DNA of 46,117 bases from positions 26,150 through 72,266 of the forward strand of contig NZ_JAIEWN010000029.1 in NCBI RefSeq assembly GCF_019599295.1. The letters are read 5' to 3'. This DNA comes from Oscillochloris sp. ZM17-4. GTDB taxonomy: Bacteria; Chloroflexota; Chloroflexia; Chloroflexales; Chloroflexaceae. Each line of letters starts with the position of its first letter. Within the stretch, counting starts at the first letter, position 1. Below, one piece after another: positions 1 to 13,036 of the stretch. The translations under genes and the position numbers were made by a program. The notes beneath the pieces were generated by a model. That model did no database searches, had not been told where the DNA came from, and saw only the letters and a program-made list of their open reading frames with translations.

Positions 1-12
1 CTTGTCGGTCAT
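1..12 (-). CDS. Start of an unidentified gene running off the left edge
   Basis: Only four codons are visible (Met-Thr-Asp-Lys). An ATG on the minus strand at 12-10 is preceded by AAGGAG with a six-base gap, a strong ribosome binding site. It lies 61 bases downstream of treS on the same strand, so it is probably the next gene of the glgE-treS operon. GlgE clusters often continue with a branching enzyme, but nothing here identifies the product. Confidence 0.5.
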
Positions 13-72
13 ATAAGCTCCTTCACGTATTCATTATGTGGTGTTGGGGTTGGCTGTTTGAACAGTATGCCC

Positions 73-3432
<3,360 letters not shown>

Positions 3433-3454
3433 AAGGTCTCTTTCTGTTCAAAGC

Positions 3455-3598
3455 GAGGGGACAGGGGACAGAAGACAGGGAATAGGCCGAGCACATGAGG
3501 TTGACGGAATATCCCGGCGACAAGACGTTTCGTATCGGCGGACGAGATTCCTGTCCCCTGCCCCCGTCCATCCCCTGTCCCCTGTCCCCTGTCCCCCA
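3455..3598. repeat. Seven-base tandem repeat, CCCCTGT family, in two inverted blocks
   Basis: The left block (3456-3480) holds imperfect GGGGACA units. The right block (3550-3597) holds the complementary CCCCTGT units, so the transcript of glgE-treS could fold here into a long hairpin. The same unit recurs at 40316-40357. It fills the whole glgE-treS gap and touches the glgE stop codon. Confidence 0.8.
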
Positions 3599-5650
<2,052 letters not shown>

Positions 5651-5792
5651 CGACACCTCCGTAGGTTAGCGTGCTGGCGGCCGCAGCCCCAGAAAAGAAG
5701 ACAAGCTAAGACAATCGGCGGGCGCCGCCATCAAGGGCGACATCGGCGCGCCGTAGGTGACACGTTGGTAAACGCACATGGTCTGCACCCTG

Positions 5793-5821
5793 ATTGTACA
5801 GAAGCCACTAGCATGTGTCAA
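5793..5821 (-). promoter_or_regulatory. Sigma-70-type promoter of the glgE-treS operon
   Basis: On the minus strand TTGACA (5821-5816) and TACAAT (5798-5793) are separated by exactly 17 bases. It lies about 140 bases upstream of the glgE start and points at it. No operator is obvious in the leader. Confidence 0.8.
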
Positions 5822-5834
5822 ACCCGAACGCGAA

Positions 5835-5894
5835 GGACGCGAACACGAAGGGGGCGGGCGGCCCGCCTCTTTCGCCCCCTTCGCGTTCGCGTCC
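5835..5894. repeat. Inverted repeat, GGACGCGAA family
   Basis: Two 22-base arms (5835-5856 and 5873-5894) match except for one base and flank a 16-base loop. Related words (CGCGTTCGTGTCC, CCTTCGGGGTTCAAAC) reappear at 18560-18612, so it is a dispersed family. It lies upstream of the glgE promoter and beyond the 3' end of the VWA gene, and may serve as a transcript end for the latter. Confidence 0.6.
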
Positions 5895-5933
5895 CCCGCA
5901 CGGCTTCGCGTGCTTCGTGATCCAAACGCTTTA

Positions 5934-7076
5934 TCACCGCGCGGCCACAATATCGTGGGCGGCGGCCCAGCGGCCGATGTCCTGGCGGCCGATCGCCGCC
6001 GCCATCAGGTCGGGGAAGAGGTCGGGCGTGCAGGCGAAGGCGGGCGCGCCGAGGGCCGCCAGGGCGGCGGCGTTCTGCCGGTGGCACGCGGGCGCGCCAT
6101 CGTCGCTCAGGGCCAGCAGGGCGATCATCTGCACGCCCGACCCGGCCAGAGCCGCCGCGCGCCGCAGCATCTCCTCGCCGTTGCCGCCCTCGTACAGGTC
6201 GCTGATCAGCACCAGGATCGTCTCCTGCGGCCGGCGCACCAGCCCCTGGCAGTAGGCCAGCGCCTGGTTAATATCCGTGCCGCCGCCCAGCTGCACCCCG
6301 AACAGCAGGTCCACCGGGTCGCGCATCTCATCGGTCAGATCAGCCACAGCGGTGTCGAAGACCACCATGCGCGTGCTCACGGCGGGCAGAGACGCCAGCA
6401 CCGCCCCGAAGACCCCGGCGTAGACAACGGATGAGGCCATCGAGCCGCTCTGGTCGACGCAGAGGATAATGTCGCGCAGGGAGCTGCGGCGACGCCCGTA
6501 GCCGATCCGCGTCTCGGGGATGATCGTGCGGTGGGCGGGCTGGTAGTGGCGCAGGTTGGCCCGGATGGTGCGGTGCCAGTCGATCTCGCTGTGGCGCGGG
6601 CGGCGGCTGCGGGTGGCCCGGCTCAGACTGCCCATCACGGACTGGCGGGTCTGGCTGGCCAGCCTGCGCATCAGCGCCTCGACCACCCGCCGCACCACCA
6701 TGCGCGCCGTCTCGCGGGTCTTCGCGGGCAGCACGCCGCCCAGGGCGAGCAGGCTGCCCACCAGGCGCACGTCGGGCTCCACCGCCTGGAGCAGCTCCGG
6801 CTCAAGCAGCATGCGCCGCAGCCCCAGGCGATCCAGCGCGTCCTGCTGCATCACCTGGACGACAGGGGCCGGGAAGTAGCCGCGGATATCGCCGAGCCAG
6901 CGGGCGACGTTGGGCGAGGAGCCGCCCAGCCCGCCCGAGCGATCAGAGTCGTAGAGCGCCTGGAGGGCGCCGTCCATACCGCTGTCGGGGCCGCCCAGGC
7001 GCACCCCGGTGCCGTCGGCCGCGCCGCCGCCCAGGATGAGCCGCCAGCGGCGCATGCGCTCCTCTTCGCCGATCAT
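5934..7076 (-). CDS. VWA domain protein of a MoxR-associated cluster
   Basis: A cytoplasmic protein of 380 residues. The last 180 residues form a von Willebrand A domain with a full metal-ion site: DQSGS at 208-212, TD at 267-268 in GGGTDIN, and Asp293 in LVLISDLYEG. The first 200 residues are helical and Arg-rich and match no family I can name. VWA proteins of this kind usually work with MoxR-type AAA+ ATPases, and a truncated one is encoded three genes upstream. The start codon overlaps the ung stop as ATGA (7076-7073), so translation is probably coupled. There is no signal peptide. The partners and role are not known from sequence. Confidence 0.85.
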   Translation of the reverse strand: MIGEEERMRRWRLILGGGAADGTGVRLGGPDSGMDGALQALYDSDRSGGLGGSSPNVARWLGDIRGYFPAPVVQVMQQDALDRLGLRRMLLEPELLQAVEPDVRLVGSLLALGGVLPAKTRETARMVVRRVVEALMRRLASQTRQSVMGSLSRATRSRRPRHSEIDWHRTIRANLRHYQPAHRTIIPETRIGYGRRRSSLRDIILCVDQSGSMASSVVYAGVFGAVLASLPAVSTRMVVFDTAVADLTDEMRDPVDLLFGVQLGGGTDINQALAYCQGLVRRPQETILVLISDLYEGGNGEEMLRRAAALAGSGVQMIALLALSDDGAPACHRQNAAALAALGAPAFACTPDLFPDLMAAAIGRQDIGRWAAAHDIVAAR

Positions 7077-7756
7077 GCCGCCTCCAGTCGCCAGTCAATC
7101 GGTGCGACGCCGACCTCCTCCAGGGCGCGGTTGATCGCCGAGAAGGGCCGCGAGCCGAAGAACCCGCCGCGCGCCGAGAGCGGCGAGGGGTGGGCAGACT
7201 CGACCACCACATGCTGCGGGCCGTCGATCAGCGGGCGCTTCTTCTGGGCGTGGCCGCCCCAGAGCACAAAGACCGCCCGCTGCGGACGGGCATTCACCGC
7301 GCGGATCACCGCGTCGGTGAGCTGCTCCCAGCCCCGGCCCTTGTGCGAGGCCGCCGCGTGGGCGCGCACCGTCAGCGAGGTGTTCAGCAGCAGCACGCCC
7401 TGCGCGGCCCAGCGCTCCAGGCTGCCGTGGCCCGCCCGAGGGATACCCAGGTCGGCCTCCAGCTCCTTGTAGATGTTCACCAGGCTGGGCGGCACCCGCA
7501 CGCCCCGGCGCACGCTGAAGGCCAGCCCGTGGGCCTGGCCGTCGTCGTGGTAGGGGTCCTGGCCCACAATGAGCGCCCGCACCTGACCGTAGGGCGTGAG
7601 CCGCAGGGCGGCAAAGACATCCCCCTCGGGAGGGAAGACCGTGTGCCGGGTGCGCTCCTCGGCCAGGAAGGCCTCAAGCCGGGCCAGGTAGGGCTTGTCG
7701 CGCTCGCCGGACAGGGCGGCCCGCCAGTCGGGCGGGAGCTGATCAACGAGGGTCAT
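7073..7756 (-). CDS. ung: Uracil-DNA glycosylase, family 1
   Basis: It removes uracil from DNA as the first step of base excision repair. The protein has 227 residues, the normal length. The water-activating motif GQDPYHDDGQAHGLAFSV is present with Asp67, the central LLLNTSLTV strand follows, and the C-terminal minor-groove loop HPSPLSA is intact. ATG 7756 is preceded by AAGGAG (7768-7763); the frame stays open 18 codons further up, but only through the adjoining palindrome. It lies between the DUF5682 and VWA genes and overlaps the latter by four bases. This is an unexpected position for a housekeeping repair gene. Confidence 0.96.
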   Translation of the reverse strand: MTLVDQLPPDWRAALSGERDKPYLARLEAFLAEERTRHTVFPPEGDVFAALRLTPYGQVRALIVGQDPYHDDGQAHGLAFSVRRGVRVPPSLVNIYKELEADLGIPRAGHGSLERWAAQGVLLLNTSLTVRAHAAASHKGRGWEQLTDAVIRAVNARPQRAVFVLWGGHAQKKRPLIDGPQHVVVESAHPSPLSARGGFFGSRPFSAINRALEEVGVAPIDWRLEAA

Positions 7757-7770
7757 GAGGTGCTCCTTAC

Positions 7771-7843
7771 GTAAGGGCGCAGCAGCGGCCCCTGTTTTAT
7801 CCGGTCTCACCCGACTCCTAAGAGGCCGCTGCTGCGCCCTTAC
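7771..7843. repeat. Palindrome of the GTAAGGGCGCAGC family
   Basis: Perfect 20-base arms (GTAAGGGCGCAGCAGCGGCC at 7771-7790 and its complement at 7824-7843) flank a 33-base loop. It sits between DUF5682 and ung, and its right arm supplies the TAA stop of the DUF5682 gene (7842-7840). Relatives occur at 17596-17683, 32527-32716 and 37207-37234. Confidence 0.85.
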
Positions 7844-10107
7844 GGATGCGCCGGGGATACGTCCACCCCCAACAATCTCCCCACCAGAGGCAGCACCGCC
7901 TCGGCGCGGGCCGCGTCGATATCGTCATCGGTGGCGCGGGGCGACGCGGGGCCAGACGCAGCCCCGCGCCTGGCCCGCTCGCCCATCTGCCGCCGCTCGG
8001 CGGGCGCGAAGGTGGCGAAGGTGCGCCGGATCAGCGGCAGAGTCTGGAGGAAGAGGTCCGGCGTCAGGCTGGCGACCCAGCCGTCGAGGATGCCCCAGAG
8101 CAGGTCGTCGTGCAGCACGATCGCCCCGCTATCCTTGAGCAGCCCCTCGACCCATGCGGCGGCGTGGGCCGGCGCGGTCGCCTGGGAGATCGCCAGGCCC
8201 ACGCGGCGGGCCGCCTCCTCGGCGTCGATCGCCCCCGCGTCGAGCAGCAGCCGGCAGCAGCGCCCGCCCACCAGCCCGTGGACCGCGCCAAGATCGGCGA
8301 CCCGGAGCAGGGACTGGTGCCACGCCTCCAGGTGCGCGGGCTGCTGGAGCAGGCGCAGGGCCGCAGCGACCGCCACGACCCGCCCGAACATCGCGCCGGC
8401 CGCGTCATCGTTCAGCGAGCTGCACGCGCCGGGCAGGCCGATGCAGATGCGCAGCACGATCCCGTCCACCACATGCGCAATAGCCGCCGTGTCGGTGTTG
8501 CGCACCCCGCCGTAGCGCAGGCTGGACACCAGGCTGCTGCGGGTGATCTGGTCCTCGCGCACCAGGGCGTCCATCAGCTGGGCCACATCGGCGGTGCGCG
8601 CCGAGCGCTCCTGGAGCCAGGCCATCAGCGCGGGCACCGCGTCGGGCAGGTCGGCCAGGAGCACCTGGTTGACAATGCCCACCAGATCGGGGAGGCCGGC
8701 CGCGCGCTCGGCCTCGTCCAGCGCGCGGGCGCGGGCCGCGTCGCGCAGGGTGTTGCCCCAGATCCCGGCCTCGATCAGGGACACGGTCAGCTCGGGCCGC
8801 CACTCGATCCGCCAGACCTCGCGGAAGGTACCGGTGCCGCCGCCGCCCTGGAGCTGGCCCCAGGCAACGCCGAGCAGGCCCAGCCGGCGCAGCAGGTGGC
8901 TGCGCTCCAGGTCGAAGGGCTTGCGCAGGTCGAGGTCAATGTCGCGCCATGTCGCCTCGGGGGCCAGCCGGAGCCGCCGCTGCTCGCGCTGAAGATCCTG
9001 CTGGAGCGGCACGCTCGGCGTCTCATCGGGCACCGCGCCCATGCGCTCGCCGACGATCAGCTGGTCGTGGATCAGGCGCATGGGCGCGTCGCCGCCGAAG
9101 CAGAAGACCGCCCGGCTCGCCTCGTTCAGCTCATCCAGGCCGGGCAGCGGGTGGCCGCGCAGCGCCGCCAGGCTCTCGGCCAGGCGCACCGCCTCGATCG
9201 CGTGGGCCGCCGAGCCGTCCAGATCCTGGCCGCGCAGCAGGCGGGCCACGCGGGTCATCCAGCGCACCGTCACCTGCTCCTCGTGCGCCCAGAGGTGGTC
9301 GTACCAGCCGGGCGAGCCGATGCCCGCGCCGTAGCCGCTGGCGGAGGAGAGCCGCCCGTAGGTCCACGGCGCCCAGGTGGCGGCGGTCTTCGTCTTGGGC
9401 AGGCCCTTGAGCAGGGCGGCGTCGCCCTTCTTGTCGCCCAGGTCAACCAGGGCTGGCCCGTGCCACGCCCCGCAGACCACCGCGACCCGCGTGAACCCCT
9501 CGCCGAGGGCCGTGCGGATCGTCTTGCGCATCCACGCCTCGCGCCGGGCCTCGCCCGGCTCGGGCGGGGGCGACTCGGCCCGCAGGGCGGCCATCGCCTC
9601 CAGGATAGCCGCGAAGATGTCGGCGCTATCGCGGCGCTGCTCGACCATCTGCTCCCACCAGCGCTCGCCGTCGCTGAACCCGGCGGCCTGGGCCAGCCAG
9701 CCCAGCGGGTCTTGGGAAGGGTGAAGGATGAAGGATGAAGGATGAAGGTCGGCGGAGCTGTCTTCTGTGCCGGTATCCTCTGCCTTCTGCCCAAGCTGGT
9801 GCCACTGCGGCAGGTCCATCATCCGCACGGGGAGGCCCCGTCCCAGCCCGTAGCTGATCGCCTGCCACTCGGGCGAGAACGTGGCGAACGGGTAGAAGAC
9901 CGCGTCGCGCGGCTGGTCGGCGGCGTAGACGAGCAGGGCCACCGGCGGGCGCATCTCGGGGTGGGCCAGCAGCGGCAGCACCGGCTCGGCGTCGGGCGGC
10001 CCCTCCACCAGCACCGCGTCGGGCACGAGATCCTCCAGCGCCTTTCTCAGGCTGCGCGCCGAGCCGGGGCCGTGGTGGCGGATGCCAAAGATGTGGTGTG
10101 ATGACAT
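7840..10107 (-). CDS. DUF5682 family protein
   Basis: A cytoplasmic protein of 755 residues. The N terminus (FGIRHHGPGSARSL, residues 7-20, then PDAVLVEGPPDAE from 29) is typical of DUF5682 and recalls the His/Glu-rich start of TraB/ChaN/EreA-like proteins. That fold link is only inference. The family is known mainly from neighbourhoods with MoxR ATPases, VWA proteins, DUF5691 and SWIM zinc-finger proteins, and its function is unknown. Here it follows a broken MoxR gene and precedes ung and VWA. An in-frame block of seven-base repeats (9717-9748) inserts LHPSSFILHPS near residue 125. The start ATG 10107 has GAGGG four bases upstream, supplied by the adjacent octamer repeat. Confidence 0.85.
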   Translation of the reverse strand: MSSHHIFGIRHHGPGSARSLRKALEDLVPDAVLVEGPPDAEPVLPLLAHPEMRPPVALLVYAADQPRDAVFYPFATFSPEWQAISYGLGRGLPVRMMDLPQWHQLGQKAEDTGTEDSSADLHPSSFILHPSQDPLGWLAQAAGFSDGERWWEQMVEQRRDSADIFAAILEAMAALRAESPPPEPGEARREAWMRKTIRTALGEGFTRVAVVCGAWHGPALVDLGDKKGDAALLKGLPKTKTAATWAPWTYGRLSSASGYGAGIGSPGWYDHLWAHEEQVTVRWMTRVARLLRGQDLDGSAAHAIEAVRLAESLAALRGHPLPGLDELNEASRAVFCFGGDAPMRLIHDQLIVGERMGAVPDETPSVPLQQDLQREQRRLRLAPEATWRDIDLDLRKPFDLERSHLLRRLGLLGVAWGQLQGGGGTGTFREVWRIEWRPELTVSLIEAGIWGNTLRDAARARALDEAERAAGLPDLVGIVNQVLLADLPDAVPALMAWLQERSARTADVAQLMDALVREDQITRSSLVSSLRYGGVRNTDTAAIAHVVDGIVLRICIGLPGACSSLNDDAAGAMFGRVVAVAAALRLLQQPAHLEAWHQSLLRVADLGAVHGLVGGRCCRLLLDAGAIDAEEAARRVGLAISQATAPAHAAAWVEGLLKDSGAIVLHDDLLWGILDGWVASLTPDLFLQTLPLIRRTFATFAPAERRQMGERARRGAASGPASPRATDDDIDAARAEAVLPLVGRLLGVDVSPAHP
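9717..9748. repeat. Seven-base tandem repeat GATGAAG inside the DUF5682 gene
   Basis: About four units of GATGAAG in period 7. Read on the coding (minus) strand the unit is CTTCATC, which has no stop in any frame, so the gene stays open. It encodes the LHPSSFILHPS segment. Confidence 0.8.
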
Positions 10108-10168
10108 TAGTCCCTCAGTCCCTCAGCGCCTCAGTGCCTCAGCGCCTCAGCGCCTCAGTCCCTCAGTG
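10108..10168. repeat. Eight-base tandem repeat (AGYSCCTC) between moxR and DUF5682
   Basis: Seven units of AGTCCCTC, AGCGCCTC or AGTGCCTC in period 8. On the minus strand the units read as CACTGAGG-type words. The last one supplies the TGA stop of the moxR remnant, and the first supplies a GAGGG ribosome-binding-like site for DUF5682. The family recurs downstream of carA. Confidence 0.85.
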
Positions 10169-10825
10169 CTCTCGGCACGCCCGGTAGAGATCCTTCCAGC
10201 CGTCGCGCTCCTTCACCACCGTCTCCAGATACTCCTGCCAGACCAGCCGGTCCTGCACGGGGTCCTTGATCACCGCGCCGACCAGGCCGGAGGCCGCGTC
10301 GGCGGCGCGCATCACCCCGTCGCCGAAGTGGGCGGCCAGAGACAAGCCGCTGTTCACCACCGAGATCGCCTCGGCGGTGCTGAGCGTGCCGCTGGGCGAC
10401 TTGAGCTTGGTCTTACCGTCGGCGGTCTGCCCGCCGCGCAGCTCGCGGAAGACCGTCACGATGCGGCGGATCTCGGCCAGGGCCGGCGCCTCGGCGGGCA
10501 GCTCCAGGGCCGCGCCCAGGCTGGCCACGCGCCGCTGGACGATGTCCACCTCCTCGTCGACCGTGTCGGGCAGCGGCAGCACCACCGTGTTGAAGCGGCG
10601 CTTGAGCGCGCTGGAGAGATCATTCACGCCCCGGTCGCGGTCGTTGGCGGTGGCGATCAGGTTGAAGCCCTTCACCGCCTGCACCTCGCTGTTCAGCTCG
10701 GGGATGGGCAGCGTCTTCTCGGAGAGGATCGTGATCAGCGTGTCCTGCACCTCGGCGGGGATGCGGGTCAGCTCCTCGACGCGGGCGATCTTGCCGTCCT
10801 GCATGGCCCGCAGCTGCAGCACACC
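10163..10825 (-). pseudogene. MoxR-like AAA+ ATPase, 5' part missing
   Basis: About 215 C-terminal residues of a MoxR-family ATPase. Walker B-like IARVEELTR, sensor 1 FNLIATAND and the arginine finger LKRRFN are present, followed by the helical lid. Walker A and the first 120 or so residues are absent. Homology begins near RAMQDGK (10807). Upstream of about 10820 the frame reads antisense into a biotin carrier gene, so nothing of the N terminus remains. Intact relatives are encoded next to DUF5682 and VWA genes, as here. Without the P-loop it could not hydrolyse ATP. It is either a rearrangement product or an assembly join. The stop codon lies in the octamer repeat. Confidence 0.85.
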
Positions 10826-11230
10826 GGCCAGAAGGTTGACTTCCAGCTCGACGGCAAGCCCTACTGTATCGAGCTGGTGTCGGTCGGGGCCGAGCACGAG
10901 GGCATGATCCACGTGGTGCTCAAGGTCAATAATGTGACCCGCGTCTACCCGGTGGCGACGCCGCGGGCCAAGAAGGTCGAGATCCGGCTGGCGCGGGGCG
11001 CGCAGGATATCGGCGCCCCGATCAACGGCAACGTGTGGCGGATCGGCAACCCGCAGCGCGGGCCGATCCACGTCGGCGATGTCGTCCACAAAGGGGAGGA
11101 GGTGGCGAACCTTGAGGCGATGAAGATGGAGAACGCCATCCTCGCCCCCTTCGCCGGCCGGATCGCCGAGGTCTGCGTCAAGCTGAACGATGTCGTCCAG
11201 GAGGGACAGCTGCTCTTCGTGCTTGAGTGA
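10826..11230 (+). pseudogene. 3' fragment of a pyruvate carboxylase-type biotin carrier gene
   Basis: About 134 residues remain: the end of the conserved carboxylase-carrier domain (VDFQLDGKPYCIELVSVG, TRVYPVATPRAKKVEIR) and a complete biotinyl domain with the biotinylated lysine in EAMKMEN and the closing GQLLFVLE. This matches the C terminus of pyruvate carboxylase subunit B or oxaloacetate decarboxylase alpha. The rest of the gene, at least 400 residues, should lie to the left. Instead the moxR remnant begins there, on the other strand. The frame is open through the junction, but no start codon with a ribosome binding site belongs to it. A terminator follows at 11286. Confidence 0.85.
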
Positions 11231-11234
11231 GGCG

Positions 11235-11259
11235 AGGTGGCAGGTGGCAGGTGGCAGGT
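11235..11259. repeat. Seven-base tandem repeat AGGTGGC
   Basis: Three perfect units of AGGTGGC plus a partial fourth, immediately after the biotin carrier stop codon. Confidence 0.8.
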
Positions 11260-11285
11260 TTTGCGCTGCGCTATGCCAAACGGCC

Positions 11286-11359
11286 CTGATGATGCTGCGG
11301 CGCGGCTACGCCGCGCCGCAGCATCATCAGTTTTTTGTGGGGGAGCGGAGATCTCCCAC
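11286..11359 (+). terminator. Repeat element with rho-independent terminator
   Basis: A 21-bp perfect stem (11286-11306 / 11310-11330, loop TAC) is followed by six T (11331-11336). A second, degenerate hairpin (11337-11359) follows, then CCTCACCG. The same two-hairpin element occurs at 23545-23619, so it is a mobile or copied terminator. The trailing CCTCACCG holds the TGA stop of the amidase on the opposite strand. Confidence 0.85.
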
Positions 11360-11363
11360 AGCC

Positions 11364-12923
11364 TCACCGTGCGCAGGCGGCGTGGGCGGCGCGCAGGAGG
11401 GCCGGCTCCTCCCAGGGGCGGGCGACGAGCTGGAGCGAGAGCGGCAGGCCGGAGGCGCTGCGCCCGGCGGGGATGCTGATCGCCGGCCAGCCCAGGCAGT
11501 TGAAGGGGCCGGTGAAGGTGGTGGGCGTGGGCACGCCGAGCGGCGGCGCGAGGTCGGGCACGCTGGGCAGGGCCAGGATGTCGATCCGCTCGAAGATGGC
11601 GGCCATGCGCCGGCGCAGGGCGGCGCGGGCCTGCTGGGCCTCGACGAAGGTGGCCGGGCCGTAGACGAAGGCGGCTAGGATGCGCTGGCGCATAAACTCG
11701 CCGTAGTCGTCCAGGCGGGCGCGCAGGTTGGGGGTGTGGAAGGCGGCCGCCTCCAGGGCCAGGATGACCGGGCTGACCACGCGCAGGGCGTCGATCTCGG
11801 GGATGTCGATCTCGACCAGGTCGGCCCCGGCGTCGCGCAGGGCCTCGGCGCCGCGCCGGACGGCCGCCAGAGTCTCGGCGTCGGCCAGGGGCCTGCCGGT
11901 GCCGTCGTCGCCGAGCAGGCCGACGCGCAGCCCGCGGGCCGAGCCGTCGAGCCCGCCGGCGCGGAAGGCCGGGGCCGGCCGGAGGGTGCGCCCGTCGCGC
12001 GGGTCGGGGCCGGCGATCGCCTCAAGCATGATCGCGGCGTCGGCGACGCTGCGGGCCAGCGGGCCGAGGTGGTCGAGCGACCAGGAGAGGGTGACGGCGC
12101 CGGCCAGGCTGGCCCGGCCGTGGGTGGCCTTCAGCCCGACGATGCCGCAGTTGGCGGCGGGGATGCGGATGGAGCCGCCGGTGTCGGAGCCGAGGGCGGC
12201 GAAGGCCATGCCGTCGGCGACGGCGGCCGCCGAGCCGCTGCTGGAGCCGCCGGTGTCGCGCTCCAGGTTGTGCGGGTTGGATGTCGGCCCGTAGTGGGCG
12301 TTGTTCGAGCCGGGCGAGTAGGCGAACTCGGACATGCGGGTCTTGCCGATGATCACCGCGCCGGCGGCGCGCAGCCGGGCCACGCCGGTGGCGTCCTGGG
12401 CGGCCACGCTGCCGGCCAGGATCTTCGAGCCGGCGGTGGTCGGCGTGCCGGCCAGGTCGAGCAGGTCCTTGACGGCCACGGGCACGCCGTGGAGCGGGCC
12501 GAGGTACTGGCCGCTGGCGATGGCGGCCTCGGCGGCGCGGGCGTCGGCCATGGCCCGCTCGGCCAGCACGAGCTGGAAGACGTTGAGCTGCCCGTCGCGG
12601 TCGGCGACACGGGCCAGGGCGGCCTGGGCCAGCTCGACGGGCGAGACGGCGCGGGCGTGGATCTGGGCCGCGATGCCGGCGATGGTTTGGAGGTCAGCGC
12701 TGGCGGGGGGCGCGCCGGGGTCGGCCGAGGCGGCGCGGGCGGGCAGCGAGCCGGCGTCCAGGTAGTCGGGCAGGTCGTCGCTGGGCAGGCCGGCGATCAC
12801 CCGCTCAACATCGGCGACGCGGCTGAGGAAGCCCTTCTCGGCGATGCCGGCGAAGTCGCCCTCGGCGGCGGGGATGCCTGCGGCGCGCAGGTTGGCGCGC
12901 AGGCGGTCGATCAGGTCGGTCAT
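11364..12923 (-). CDS. Amidase signature family hydrolase
   Basis: An amidase of 519 residues with the complete Ser-cisSer-Lys triad: Lys in VAVKDLLD, cis-Ser in GGSSSGSAAAVADGM, and the nucleophile region GSDTGGSIRIPAANCGIVGLK. It hydrolyses an amide, but the substrate cannot be read from sequence. It could be an AtzF/allophanate-like or general amidase. The first 90 residues form a helical extension (MTDLIDRLRANLRAAGIP...) of the sort seen in some AtzF-like proteins. ATG 12923 has AAGGAG six bases upstream (12935-12930). The frame continues up through the seven-base repeats, but that part is not coding. GatA is less likely since no gatB or gatC is near. Confidence 0.9.
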   Translation of the reverse strand: MTDLIDRLRANLRAAGIPAAEGDFAGIAEKGFLSRVADVERVIAGLPSDDLPDYLDAGSLPARAASADPGAPPASADLQTIAGIAAQIHARAVSPVELAQAALARVADRDGQLNVFQLVLAERAMADARAAEAAIASGQYLGPLHGVPVAVKDLLDLAGTPTTAGSKILAGSVAAQDATGVARLRAAGAVIIGKTRMSEFAYSPGSNNAHYGPTSNPHNLERDTGGSSSGSAAAVADGMAFAALGSDTGGSIRIPAANCGIVGLKATHGRASLAGAVTLSWSLDHLGPLARSVADAAIMLEAIAGPDPRDGRTLRPAPAFRAGGLDGSARGLRVGLLGDDGTGRPLADAETLAAVRRGAEALRDAGADLVEIDIPEIDALRVVSPVILALEAAAFHTPNLRARLDDYGEFMRQRILAAFVYGPATFVEAQQARAALRRRMAAIFERIDILALPSVPDLAPPLGVPTPTTFTGPFNCLGWPAISIPAGRSASGLPLSLQLVARPWEEPALLRAAHAACAR

Positions 12924-12935
12924 GGGGAACTCCTT

Positions 12936-13036
12936 GTAATGTTGAATGTTGAATGTTGAATGTTGAATGTACAGTGTACAGCGATCTAGCGCGTCCGATC
13001 CGGCATTCAGCATTCAGCATTCAACATTCAACATTC
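12936..13036. repeat. Seven-base TTGAATG repeats in inverted blocks
   Basis: About four TTGAATG units (12940-12969) and about four complementary units (13003-13035) flank a GC-rich core with GTCCGATCCGG. The pair can fold into a long hairpin between the GT4 and amidase genes. The right block supplies the last codons and the TGA stop of the GT4 gene. Confidence 0.85.

Noticed and set aside
10163-11089. Complete 308-residue ATPase
   Set aside because: The first 90 residues are antisense to the biotin carrier domain and have no P-loop, so the N terminus is spurious.
12936-13036. Insertion sequence ends
   Set aside because: The inverted TTGAATG blocks resemble terminal repeats, but the interior is about 30 bases with no transposase and no target duplication. 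The same structure recurs with other units.
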